Positions 26,616 to 34,450 of a stretch of 64,000 bases of DNA are shown here, one piece after another. The notes beneath the pieces were generated by a model. That model saw nothing but the letters and a program-made list of their open reading frames with translations, had not been told where the DNA came from and did no database searches. Origin of the DNA: Actinomycetes bacterium (GTDB lineage Bacteria > Actinomycetota > Acidimicrobiia > Spongiisociales > JAHEDJ01); assembly GCA_024641245.1 (NCBI GenBank), contig JAHEDK010000008.1, positions 29,885 to 93,884 on the forward strand, written 5' to 3'. Positions within the stretch are counted from its first letter, which is position 1. Each line of letters starts with the position of its first letter. Position numbers and translations under genes: made by a program.

Positions 26616-26705
26616 ATGAAGGCCAAAGTGGCCCGTTTCATTGCGATTGCAAGCAGCTTGTCGGCGTTAATCGTCGCCGGTGCTGCCTCATTCAAGGTTG
26701 GCTGA
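26616..26705 (+). CDS. Possible 29-aa hydrophobic leader peptide
   Basis: ATG AAG GCC AAA opens a 29-codon frame ending TGA 26703-26705. The peptide starts MKAKVARFIAIASSLSALIV and ends AGAASFKVG: a basic N terminus, a hydrophobic core and a short polar tail. It resembles a short signal peptide or a one-helix membrane peptide. AGGTGATAGC lies upstream as a weak ribosome site. It ends 36 bp before the GTG of the first HD gene. It may be a real micro-protein, a leader peptide or chance. Confidence 0.4.
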   Translation: MKAKVARFIAIASSLSALIVAGAASFKVG

Positions 26706-26741
26706 GCGCCCGTCCGGGCATCTTTCCAAAAGAGGCGAGAC

Positions 26742-28085
26742 GTGAGTACCCAGAGGCTTGTGCGAATACGACTGGCCGTCGCTTATGTGGCGATTGGTGT
26801 GATCGTGCTCACGGCACTGATCCTCACGCAGTCATTCCCCAACGTCGCGCTCTGGGCGGCGTTCGCCGTCCCGTTCGTGTATCTCGAATGGAGAGCCGTC
26901 GAGGTGAACGATCAGCTAATGGCGAGTTCGACCATCATGGTCGCGCTCACCGGGGGCACGATCTTTGCACTCGAGGGCAGTAGTGCCGCTCTCGGCATCG
27001 CCACCATCGCCGCGCTCGGCCCACTGGTGCCACGTGACTTCCGGGAGCGCCGCTGGTTCCAGCCCGCCGTCAATTTCGGACAGCTGGTGATAAGTGCCGG
27101 ATCCGCAGGTCTTGCGCTCGACCTGCTGATCCCGTCGGGCATCGACCCGGGCGCAGCCGGGAATATCGCTCTCGTGGTCGGCGCTGCTTCCGTGGCGGCG
27201 ATTGTCTACGCAGTGTTGAACTACGGCCAGGTTCGGACGATTGTGCGCCTCGCCTTTGGGCGGCGCGACATTCGGCCGTGGTCGGGGATGGCGATGATTC
27301 TCGTGTCATACCTAGTGATGGGTGTGCTCGGCGGCTTCCTGGGCATCGTGTACGGCGCCGTCGGCTTCGCGGTCTTGCCTCTGATTCTCGTGGTGTTCGT
27401 TGCCGGCCACTACACCTTCGCCTCCTACGGCGAACTCCGGGAGGCCCATGAGGCGACGTTGCGGGGGTTCATCAAAGCCCTCGAAGCGAAGGACCTCTAT
27501 ACCCGCGGCCATACCGAGCGGGTCGCCTACTTCGCACAGTTGATCGGCGAGGATCTCGGTTTCCGTGGTTCCCGTCTCGAACGGGTCCGCGTCGCCGCCC
27601 TGATCCACGATGTCGGCAAGCTGGCAGTTCCCCGTGATCTCATTCGCAAACGGGGCCGTCTCACCGAGGAGGAGTACGGGGACCTTCAGGCCCACGCCCA
27701 CGTTGTGGAAGACATCCTCGCCGAGGTCGAGTTTCTCCGGCCGATGGTGGAAATCGCCTCTGGGCATCACTCGCAGTTCGACGGCAACGGCTACGGCGGC
27801 AGTGGGCACCAACATGGACAGCGTCCCGCGATGGAGGCCCGCATTCTGGCTGTAGCCGACGCTTTCGATGCGATGACCAGCACTCGTTCATACCGGATGG
27901 CCCTCAGCCAGGATTACGCCTTTGACGAACTGCGGCGCAATGCCGGGACGCAATTCGATCCCCACGTAGTCGAGTCGCTGGCGCGGGCTCTCGCCCGGAC
28001 GGGCGAGCGGTACGGCTCTCCCGGCTTCACCGACGAAGAGCAGGCGCGCCGAATGGCGGAGGGGAGGACTCGTGGGCGGAACTGA
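26742..28085 (+). CDS. Membrane HD-GYP-like phosphohydrolase
   Basis: 447 aa. An N-terminal membrane module of about six helices (residues 10-225) is followed by an HD domain: H257, H289-D290 (ALIHDVGK), H318/H320, HH342-343 and D373 (AVADAFDAMTS). The GYP signature is altered: the usual HHExxDGxGYP reads HHSQFDGNGYGG. HD-GYP enzymes hydrolyse cyclic di-GMP, and all metal ligands appear kept, so activity on c-di-GMP or a related nucleotide is plausible but not certain. GTG 26742 follows AGAGGCGAG. It overlaps the next HD gene by 14 bp. Confidence 0.83.
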   Translation: MSTQRLVRIRLAVAYVAIGVIVLTALILTQSFPNVALWAAFAVPFVYLEWRAVEVNDQLMASSTIMVALTGGTIFALEGSSAALGIATIAALGPLVPRDFRERRWFQPAVNFGQLVISAGSAGLALDLLIPSGIDPGAAGNIALVVGAASVAAIVYAVLNYGQVRTIVRLAFGRRDIRPWSGMAMILVSYLVMGVLGGFLGIVYGAVGFAVLPLILVVFVAGHYTFASYGELREAHEATLRGFIKALEAKDLYTRGHTERVAYFAQLIGEDLGFRGSRLERVRVAALIHDVGKLAVPRDLIRKRGRLTEEEYGDLQAHAHVVEDILAEVEFLRPMVEIASGHHSQFDGNGYGGSGHQHGQRPAMEARILAVADAFDAMTSTRSYRMALSQDYAFDELRRNAGTQFDPHVVESLARALARTGERYGSPGFTDEEQARRMAEGRTRGRN

Positions 28086-29304
28086 GCCGGCGCCGCGTTC
28101 ACGGCTGATGGACGTAATGTGGGCGATGGCTGCCGCCGCCCTCTTCGTGCTGTTGCTGATTGAAGCTCCTGGTGAACTAGCTGGGATCCTCGTGGCCGTG
28201 GCCGCTCTGGCCGGCGCTTCGCAAATCATGGTGCCGGCCACCAGCGGCAACAGGCTATCTCTCGGGTTCGCAGTTGCGGCTGCCGTACCACTCGTGATGC
28301 GAACGCCGGGGGGCGCCATCGATCTGGTCGCCAGCGGCGCCGTCTTCGTGGGAGGAGCGCTTGTCTCGTGGGCGATCGCCGTTCTGCGCGGCGAAGAAGC
28401 GGTGATCTCGCTGGCGATCGCATTGCGCAGGGCAGTGGGTGCGGGCGTCTACGCCGCCATTCTCCGATATGTGGCCCCGACACTGGGCGGCTGGGGTCTC
28501 GACCCGGACGCCGCCGAGTTGATCGGCTTCACGCTCGGATCTGTGATCTGGTTCTTGCTCGAGATGTTCTTGTGGGCCTTCGTGACGTTCGGCCGGCGGC
28601 GCATCAGCCGCCGCTACCTCTGGCTACTGGCCGTCAAGGACTGGATGGTGGCGTTGAGTTTGCTCGCGACGGGAGCGTTGTTTGGATTCGCCTACGCCAG
28701 GGTCGACCTGTGGGCTGCGGTGGTCGTGGTAGCTGTGCCGTATGCGTTCGCCCATCTGGCGTTTCATCGCTACCAGGATGCGCGGACGACCTACTGGCAG
28801 ACGATCCGTGCGCTCTCCCGGATCCCGGAGGTCGCCGGTTTGTCGCCGGACGGTCACGGCGACCGGACGTCGGCAATGGCGGTGGAGGTCGGGCAGCGCC
28901 TCGGCCTTTCGCCGGACGAGGTTGAGGACATCAGGTTCGCGGCCATGATGCACGACATAGGTCGGGTGACGCTGAACGAACCGAACGTGATCAAGATGGG
29001 ATTCACCGAAGAGGACATCGCCAGGTGGGGCGCTGAGATCATCGCCGAGTCGCCATACCTCGATCGCATCGCTCACCTGGTTCGGCAGCAGCATCATCCC
29101 TACCGGCGCCCGGGCGAGTTCAAAGACCTCGAGCTACCCATGGCGTCCAAAGTGATTAAGGCGACCAGCGCCTACGACCACGCGACAACAGAACTCGGTT
29201 TCTCGCACCTCGAAGCGCTCGAGGTGCTGCACCGGGGTGCCGCCTATGACTACGACCCCGACGTGGTGGAAGCCCTGCGCGAAATCGCCGACGCCAATCT
29301 GTAG
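28072..29304 (+). CDS. Second membrane HD-domain protein
   Basis: 410 aa. An N-terminal membrane module (about 14-230) has a similar layout to the preceding gene, suggesting duplication. The HD domain has H262 (DGHGDRTSAMA), H294-D295 (AMMHDIGRVT) and HH341-342, but the loop holding GYP is replaced by HHPYRRPGEF. GTG 28072 has GGAGGGGAGGA upstream and overlaps the first HD gene by 14 bp. It may act on another substrate or regulate its partner. It ends 3 bp before a perfect 20-bp inverted repeat. Confidence 0.8.
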   Translation: MGGTEPAPRSRLMDVMWAMAAAALFVLLLIEAPGELAGILVAVAALAGASQIMVPATSGNRLSLGFAVAAAVPLVMRTPGGAIDLVASGAVFVGGALVSWAIAVLRGEEAVISLAIALRRAVGAGVYAAILRYVAPTLGGWGLDPDAAELIGFTLGSVIWFLLEMFLWAFVTFGRRRISRRYLWLLAVKDWMVALSLLATGALFGFAYARVDLWAAVVVVAVPYAFAHLAFHRYQDARTTYWQTIRALSRIPEVAGLSPDGHGDRTSAMAVEVGQRLGLSPDEVEDIRFAAMMHDIGRVTLNEPNVIKMGFTEEDIARWGAEIIAESPYLDRIAHLVRQQHHPYRRPGEFKDLELPMASKVIKATSAYDHATTELGFSHLEALEVLHRGAAYDYDPDVVEALREIADANL

Positions 29305-29306
29305 CC

Positions 29307-29372
29307 CCAACCTCGTTTTCGCGCGGCGATTCCACCGTATTGGGAGCGATCCCCGCGCGAAAACGAGGTTGG
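29307..29372. repeat. TTTTCGCGCG palindrome, copy 1
   Basis: Perfect 20-bp arms at 29307-29326 and 29353-29372 with a 26-nt centre, filling the space between two convergent genes. The centre carries a second weaker inverted element (GATTCCACC / GGGAGCGATC). It belongs to a family with copies at 33349, 34385 and 40515. Confidence 0.85.
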
Positions 29373-29377
29373 TGGCG

Positions 29378-29968
29378 TCAGACGCGACGCGCCGAGCCGG
29401 CCTCCGCCTGCGCTCCGTGTTTGAACCAGCGCACAGGACGGCGCAGTTCGTGCTCGAGGAATCGACCGAGACCCACCGCCAGCAACACATCACCGAGCGA
29501 AATGACCTGGCCCTGGCCGATGAACCGCAACGGGATGACGTCGGCGAGAAACGCCAGACGGGTGCTTTCGTCGAGGACGAGGTGTTTGTAGTTACTGGTG
29601 AGGTCCACCGACTCGGGAAACCCGCCTGCCACGATCGCGGCGCCCTCGAGGACCGGCATGCCGCCGTTGGCCGCGATCACCGAGAAGTTCATGAGGATGC
29701 CGAGACCTGCCAACCACATCCCCGGTCTGTCTCTGTTGAGGATCACCATGATGAGCAGCGGAACATAGGAGAACAGGATCAGCGTGATGCCGGTGGGTCT
29801 TGCCCACGTGGCGTCTTGTGGGAAGAAACCTGTGATCGACTGCAGTCCGAAGCCCAGTATGAGCAGCCACCACAGGCGCAATCGAATGTCGGACAGATTG
29901 CGCAGCTTGCCACCACGAATAACGGCGATGGTCGCCGCAAGGAATAAGACGAGGGCCAACCAGACCAT
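29378..29968 (-). CDS. DUF5317 family membrane protein
   Basis: 196 aa with about five hydrophobic segments. MVWLALVLFLAATIAVIRGGKLRNL at the start, NFSVIAANGGMPV in the middle and FIGQGQVISLGDVLLAVGL near the end match DUF5317, a family of unknown function found in Actinobacteria and Clostridia. It is convergent with the second HD gene across repeat copy 1. Nothing in the neighbourhood reveals a role. Confidence 0.75.
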   Translation of the reverse strand: MVWLALVLFLAATIAVIRGGKLRNLSDIRLRLWWLLILGFGLQSITGFFPQDATWARPTGITLILFSYVPLLIMVILNRDRPGMWLAGLGILMNFSVIAANGGMPVLEGAAIVAGGFPESVDLTSNYKHLVLDESTRLAFLADVIPLRFIGQGQVISLGDVLLAVGLGRFLEHELRRPVRWFKHGAQAEAGSARRV

Positions 29969-30149
29969 ACGCGAACCGTACCACTCACAGAGACCTAGTC
30001 AGCGCATCATGGCTTCGTGTGGCTTCGCTCCGGTCGTGGCGCCGTTGGCGGTGTCCTCCGCTTCGACGTCCGGGCGGCAACCGAATGCCGTGAAGATCGT
30101 TTCCCACCAATTGTGTGACGGGCCACTAGGTTGATCGGGTCGGAAGGAC

Positions 30150-30920
30150 ATGATGCTCACATACGAGGTTGTTGCACCGCGAGCCACCCTCACGCTCGAT
30201 GATCCGACCCGAATGAACCCGATGTCGGTCGAGGTGATGGAGGCGGTACGGGACCGGTTGAGGCAAGCCATTTCCGACCGGACCGTGAAGGTGATTGTGA
30301 TCACCGGGGCAGGCGATCGAGCCTTCTCGGCAGGCGGAGATCTTTCGGGTGGCTTCGTGGATGAGCCGATTGCCCTCCATCATGCTCGCGGGGTCTTGTC
30401 CGAAATCTTTCGCGCTATGAGAAGGGGAGGGAAGCCGACGGTGGCTCGAGTAAACGGGCACGCTCTGGCGGGTGGTTTCGGGCTGGCAGCCGCCTGTGAC
30501 ATTGTGATCGCCGTCGAGCGCGCGAAATTCGGAATGCCGGAAATCAACGTTGGCCTATGGCCAATGATGATCAGTGCGATTCTGCAACGATCCATGCCGC
30601 GCAAAGCGGCCCTGGAACTGATGATGACCGGCCGGCTCATCACCGCTGAGGAGGCTTTTCGGCTCGGGGTGGTTTCTCGGGTGGTAGCGGTTGGCGCTCT
30701 CGATGACGCCGTCGATGAGACCGTCACCGAGCTTGCCTCGAAGAGCCAGGCGATACTCGAACTTGGACGTGACGCTTTCTACGCGGCTGAGGACATGGGG
30801 TTTGACGCCGCGCTCGACCACCTGCAGGGCGCCCTGACGGTGGTTTCGATGACCGACGATGCCGCCGAGGGGGTGGCCGCGTTCATGGAGAAGCGGAGCC
30901 CGAAGTGGCATGGACGCTGA
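30150..30920 (+). CDS. Enoyl-CoA hydratase/isomerase family protein
   Basis: 256 aa, crotonase fold. The oxyanion-hole segments are AFSAGGDLSGG (residues 50-60) and HALAGGFGLAAACDIVIA (about 107-124), then FGMPEINVGLWPMM, where the second catalytic Glu of hydratases lies in the PEINVGLWP stretch. The enzyme adds water to enoyl-CoA or shifts a double bond. AGGAC precedes the double ATG. No other beta-oxidation gene is adjacent. Confidence 0.87.
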   Translation: MMLTYEVVAPRATLTLDDPTRMNPMSVEVMEAVRDRLRQAISDRTVKVIVITGAGDRAFSAGGDLSGGFVDEPIALHHARGVLSEIFRAMRRGGKPTVARVNGHALAGGFGLAAACDIVIAVERAKFGMPEINVGLWPMMISAILQRSMPRKAALELMMTGRLITAEEAFRLGVVSRVVAVGALDDAVDETVTELASKSQAILELGRDAFYAAEDMGFDAALDHLQGALTVVSMTDDAAEGVAAFMEKRSPKWHGR

Positions 30921-31000
30921 GTGGTTGAGCGACCACGATGAGATCGGATAGTCGGGTGTTGGCGGTAGAGTTGTAGCGATATCGACGTCTCTGGGGACCA

Positions 31001-31729
31001 ATGAAGACGCTGCGCATTCTGGGTTGGACGATGATATGGGCCGGTGGATTGATCCTGGCTTTCCTCGCCTATCAACTCGTCGGCACCAATCTGATCACCA
31101 GTCGCGCTCAAGAGGCCGCGGCAGATGAGGTCGCCGCCCGCTTCACCGTCGTACGAGACCAACTCCTCGAAGAAGGCGATCTCCCGCCCGCGGTCGTTCA
31201 GGATGATGACGATGCCACGACGCACGGCACGTTCGTCGTACCTCCCGCTCCGGTCCTCTTCGAAGAGCCCATGCCTGACGAGGGAGCTGCATTCGGGATC
31301 ATCAGCATCCCCAAGATCGAACTCGAACATGTTCTGATGGAAGGTGTCGGCAAGGAGACGCTCAAAGATGGTCCCGGGCACATGCCGTGGACACCGTTGC
31401 CCGGCCAGCCGGGCAACGCGGTGATCAGCGGCCACCGCACCACGTACGGCGCCCCCTTCTACGATCTCGACCTTCTCGAGCCCGGCGACGAAATCGTGGT
31501 GGAGACCGCCCTCGGCGACCACGTGTTCGCGATCCGGGAGGTATTGATCGTTCTCCCGACCGACGTGTGGGTAACGAACCCCAAACGCGGGGCTTGGATC
31601 ACCCTGACAACCTGCAACCCGCGCTTTTCGGCCAGGGAGCGACTCGTGATTCAGGCGGAGCTGATCGACGGTCCGAACCTCCCCTACGCGCAGGCCCAGG
31701 TCGACGAGTTCCTCGAACCGATGTCCTGA
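31001..31729 (+). CDS. Class E sortase
   Basis: 242 aa. One N-terminal membrane helix (residues 8-26) and a stalk are followed by a sortase domain from about residue 96: AFGIISIPKIELEHVLMEG, NAVISGHRTTYGAPF with catalytic H145, and TLTTCNPRFSARERL with catalytic C205 and R214 probable. The TLTTC-N/H-P motif marks class E, the housekeeping-like sortase of many high-GC Gram-positives. It anchors proteins with LAxTG-type signals. No LAxTG protein is present in this window. It overlaps a 52-aa membrane-protein gene. Confidence 0.9.
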   Translation: MKTLRILGWTMIWAGGLILAFLAYQLVGTNLITSRAQEAAADEVAARFTVVRDQLLEEGDLPPAVVQDDDDATTHGTFVVPPAPVLFEEPMPDEGAAFGIISIPKIELEHVLMEGVGKETLKDGPGHMPWTPLPGQPGNAVISGHRTTYGAPFYDLDLLEPGDEIVVETALGDHVFAIREVLIVLPTDVWVTNPKRGAWITLTTCNPRFSARERLVIQAELIDGPNLPYAQAQVDEFLEPMS

Positions 31730-31887
31730 TGCGACGGTTATATGCGAGCTTGCCGGGGCCGGTCGTCGTCAAGGTGCTGGCGATGAGTGTCATCGTGGTT
31801 GCCGTGCTGACTGCACTCGTTTTCCTGTTTGAGTGGGCGGGCGACCTGCTGGATAGTGGAGGCGTGATCGGCGAACCGCCTGTCTAG
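31729..31887 (+). CDS. 52-aa single-pass membrane protein after sortase
   Basis: ATG 31729-31731 overlaps the sortase TGA by one base, so translation is coupled. The peptide has a basic head (MRRLYASLPGPVVVKVL), one hydrophobic helix and a tail FEWAGDLLDSGGVIGEPPV. Small proteins of this type follow sortase E genes in other Actinobacteria as I recall them, which argues for a real gene. The role may be in sortase membrane assembly, but no experimental function is known to me. Confidence 0.65.
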   Translation: MRRLYASLPGPVVVKVLAMSVIVVAVLTALVFLFEWAGDLLDSGGVIGEPPV

Positions 31888-31957
31888 ATCGCGATAGCCG
31901 CTAACCGCGACTGGGGTCGGTGGCGGACTCATCAAGTGCCGAGTTGCCTCCCGAGGT

Positions 31958-32010
31958 GCGAAGGGTCGGGATGTGTGAAGGCGGATGGTGTGCTGGTCCC
32001 GACCCTTCGC
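31958..32010. terminator. Perfect 14-bp hairpin between convergent operons
   Basis: Arms at 31958-31971 and 31997-32010 pair perfectly with a 25-nt loop. It lies in the 214-bp spacer between the sortase operon and the convergent TlpA gene. There is no T run on either side, so it may be a Rho-assisted or bidirectional terminator, or an mRNA 3'-end protector. The rest of the spacer shows no gene. Confidence 0.5.
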
Positions 32011-32101
32011 GATGGGCAAGGGGTTAACGACGGTTGGGCTTCGGCGAGTTCCCGGGGGAGTCTGGTCGAGGCCTGAAGGCAACCGCCGATCCGGCCATGG
32101 T

Positions 32102-32725
32102 CTACGACGAGAAGTCGGCGTCGATCCTGGCGATCAGGTCCTCGTAGGTGAGCATTCCGGTCCATTGGCGGATGATGATGCCGCCTTCATCGATGAACCA
32201 GGTGGTGGGTAACCCGAGGTATGGGAAGTGGCTGGCGATGACGCCGGTGACATCGATACCGAGGGGATAGGAGACGCCGATCTCGTTGCCGAAGGCGGTG
32301 GCGGCCCCCGGATCGTCTTCGACAGCAATGCCGAGTATCAGGATGTCGGATCGCTCCGACGCGACCCTGTCGAAGTCGGGCATCTCGGCCCGGCATGGTG
32401 GGCACCAAGAGGCCCAGAAGTTGAGGACGATGGGGCGGCCGTCATTGGCAAGATGATCAGAGAGGTCGAAGGTCTCACCCGAAAGGAGCTCGAGATCGAA
32501 GTCGGCTGCGAGCGTCCCCGCCAGCGGGCCGCCCGGCGGATGAAACACCTCTTCGGCCGCCTCCGCGTTCTCACTTGCCGCATCCCGCACCGCGGCCGCA
32601 GCGCTGGCGGGATCGTCGCGAGTGCTGACGACCGCAGCAATGATGACGGCCGCTCCAACCGCCACAAGAAAGACGATGCTGAGGAGGCCGCCACGCCGTG
32701 GCAGGGGGCCGGGTTCGGTGCTCAT
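32102..32725 (-). CDS. TlpA-like thioredoxin-fold protein
   Basis: 207 aa. An N-terminal membrane anchor (about 13-33) is followed by an Ala/Glu-rich linker, then a TlpA/ResA-type domain with LNFWASWCPPCRAEMPDFDRV containing the active CPPC and LGLPTTWFIDEGG with the cis-proline. It reduces or oxidises thiols outside the membrane, commonly for cytochrome c maturation or redox repair. No cytochrome biogenesis genes are near. It lies 28 bp downstream of orn on the same strand. Confidence 0.86.
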   Translation of the reverse strand: MSTEPGPLPRRGGLLSIVFLVAVGAAVIIAAVVSTRDDPASAAAAVRDAASENAEAAEEVFHPPGGPLAGTLAADFDLELLSGETFDLSDHLANDGRPIVLNFWASWCPPCRAEMPDFDRVASERSDILILGIAVEDDPGAATAFGNEIGVSYPLGIDVTGVIASHFPYLGLPTTWFIDEGGIIIRQWTGMLTYEDLIARIDADFSS

Positions 32726-32753
32726 AGCCCGGCAGGGTAGTAGCGGGTTTCAG

Positions 32754-33326
32754 CTAGGGAAGTCGGTCGCCGGCCCGGCTCGGTGGCGGCTGGAACACGG
32801 CGTCACGAAAGTAGCGGAGTTCTTCGATGGACTCCCGGACGTCGGCCAGCGCCCGATGGTCGCCGTGCTTTTTCGGCGCGTTCTCGATTACCTGTGGAAA
32901 CCAGCGCCTGGCGAGTTCCTTGATTGTCGAGACGTCGACGATTCGATAGTGCAGAAAGTCGTTGAGGGCAGGCATATAGCGGCGGAGGAAGGCACGATCG
33001 GCGTGCACGCTGTTCCCAGCCAGCGGAGCTGATCCGGGCTCGGGAACGTGTTCGGCGATGAACTCGAGCACCAGCCTCTCTGCTTGAGCGACGGTCATCC
33101 TTGATTGCGGGACCTCCTCGATGAGGCCAGATGTCGTGTGCATCTCTTTGACGATTTCGACCATGCCGTTGAGCTGTTCGGCAGTGGCGTTGAGGACGAG
33201 GTCCGGTCCCTCGACGACTTCAGAGAGGTTCCCATCGGTGACGATGCACGCGATCTCCAGGATGACGTCGTTATCCGGATCGAGTCCGGTCATCTCCAGG
33301 TCGATCCAGACGAGGGGTTGATCCAT
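32754..33326 (-). CDS. orn: Oligoribonuclease (DEDDh 3'-5' exonuclease)
   Basis: 190 aa from ATG 33324-33326. The frame could extend 16 codons further, but that extension is encoded by the TTTTCGCGCG palindrome and is rejected. DEDDh residues: WIDLEMTGLD (exo I), LAGNSVHADRAFLRRYMP (exo II) and HRALADVRESIEEL (exo III). It degrades 2-5-nt RNAs and pGpG from cyclic di-GMP turnover, essential in many bacteria. In this genome it could act downstream of the HD-GYP-like proteins at 26.7-29.3 kb. Confidence 0.92.
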   Translation of the reverse strand: MDQPLVWIDLEMTGLDPDNDVILEIACIVTDGNLSEVVEGPDLVLNATAEQLNGMVEIVKEMHTTSGLIEEVPQSRMTVAQAERLVLEFIAEHVPEPGSAPLAGNSVHADRAFLRRYMPALNDFLHYRIVDVSTIKELARRWFPQVIENAPKKHGDHRALADVRESIEELRYFRDAVFQPPPSRAGDRLP

Positions 33327-33348
33327 AGCTACGGACACTACTCCCTCC

Positions 33349-33402
33349 CCGTTTTCGCGCGGGAATAGCGCCACATGCGGTGGGATCCCCGCGCGAAAAC
33401 GG
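33349..33402. repeat. TTTTCGCGCG palindrome, copy 2
   Basis: Arms 33349-33363 and 33388-33402 (15 bp, perfect) with an inner weaker dyad CCAC-ATGC-GGTGG. Unlike the other copies it lies between divergent genes (orn and the AbiEi/nuclease-like gene), inside what must be a promoter region. Confidence 0.85.
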
Positions 33403-33455
33403 AGGAATAAGGCAACCCCCTAGATTCTCGAGCCAGGATACGTCAGGGTGGGTCT

Positions 33456-34412
33456 ATGCCTTCCGACTTCGAACTCAGATCCGTTGCCGAGCGCCAGTAT
33501 GGCCTTGTCGCGAGGCGGCAGGCTCATGACCTTGGTGTGAGCTACCGGCGCCTCGATCGCCGAATACAACGTGGCGATTGGAAATCGGTTTCTCCCGAAG
33601 TGCTCGAGCTCGTTGGAGCGCCGGATTCGGGCGAAAAGAAGGCGATGGCCGCCGTTCTTGATAGCCCACCCGGAGCGGCGCTTTCTCACACCTCAGCTGC
33701 TGCCCACTGGGACATCCCCGGATTCCGGCTTTCGGAACCGTTCCACGTCACGGTCCCAAGGCAGGGTATCGACCGTCGTGGACGGCTCGCGGTCGTGCAC
33801 TATCAGAAGGACTTCCCACTCGATCATGTGGTGTGGCTGAGACATATTCCAGTGACGTCGCCGGCATTAACCATGTTCCATCTCGCAGGAATGATGCATC
33901 CTGCAAAGACCGAGCGGGCGCTCGACAATGCCTGGGCGATGGACCTTCTCAACGGGCGGGTTCTTGGTGCGTTGCTCGATCGACTCGCGGCGCGGGGCCG
34001 CAATGGCATCAGACTGATGAGGGAGCTAATCGCTGATCGCGTCGGAGAATATGTGCCACCCGAGAGCGGAAATGAGGCGAGAACCATCGCGCTCTTGACC
34101 GAAGCTGGATTGCCGATTCCGCGCCGTCAGGTTGCGCTCGGGGACGACCGCGTGATCGGTCGGGTCGACCTCTTCTATGAGCAAGTTGGCGGCGTCATTG
34201 AGGTTCTGAGTCGCCGCTATCACACCTCGAAGCTCGATCGGGAGTCAGACGATCGTCGATTCCAGTCACTCTCCAGCATGGGGTTGGAGGTGCTCACGAT
34301 CTGGGACGAAGAACTTTGGCAGAGGCCGCACGAGGTCATTACGAAGATGCGAACGTTCTTGTTCGAACTCGGCCATCCCGACGTGTTTTCGCGCGGGATT
34401 CACCCCACATAG
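33456..34412 (+). CDS. AbiEi-like winged-helix plus DUF559-type nuclease-fold protein
   Basis: 318 aa. The N-terminal half (RSVAERQYGLVARRQAHDLG, SYRRLDRRIQRGDW) resembles the AbiEi_4 antitoxin winged helix, followed by the SHTSAAAHWDIPG segment typical of these proteins. The C-terminal region (GRVDLFYEQVGGVIEVLSRRYH, then DRRFQSLSSMGLEVLTIWDEEL) fits the DUF559/Vsr-like restriction-nuclease fold. No AbiEii toxin is adjacent, so it is an orphan. The last ten codons (VFSRGIHPT stop) are made by the left arm of a palindrome, so the native C terminus may have been replaced. Confidence 0.7.
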   Translation: MPSDFELRSVAERQYGLVARRQAHDLGVSYRRLDRRIQRGDWKSVSPEVLELVGAPDSGEKKAMAAVLDSPPGAALSHTSAAAHWDIPGFRLSEPFHVTVPRQGIDRRGRLAVVHYQKDFPLDHVVWLRHIPVTSPALTMFHLAGMMHPAKTERALDNAWAMDLLNGRVLGALLDRLAARGRNGIRLMRELIADRVGEYVPPESGNEARTIALLTEAGLPIPRRQVALGDDRVIGRVDLFYEQVGGVIEVLSRRYHTSKLDRESDDRRFQSLSSMGLEVLTIWDEELWQRPHEVITKMRTFLFELGHPDVFSRGIHPT

Positions 34413-34434
34413 GGTGGAATCCCCGCGCGAAAAC
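34385..34434. repeat. TTTTCGCGCG palindrome, copy 3, with flanking G tract
   Basis: Arms 34385-34397 and 34422-34434, 13 bp perfect, with inner arms ATTCACCCC / GGGTGGAAT. The left arm lies within the AbiEi-like CDS. A G tract with one T (34435-34450) follows directly and reaches the stop end of the aconitase gene. It lies between convergent genes. Confidence 0.85.
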
Positions 34435-34450
34435 GGGGGTGGGGGGGGGT

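Noticed and set aside
29307..29372. Simple intrinsic terminator
   Set aside because: No T run follows either arm and closely related sequences occur elsewhere, one in a divergent promoter region, so a dispersed repeat explains it better.
33327..33374. N-terminal extension of Orn (MALFPRENG...)
   Set aside because: Those codons are made by palindrome copy 2; ATG 33324-33326 gives the family length.
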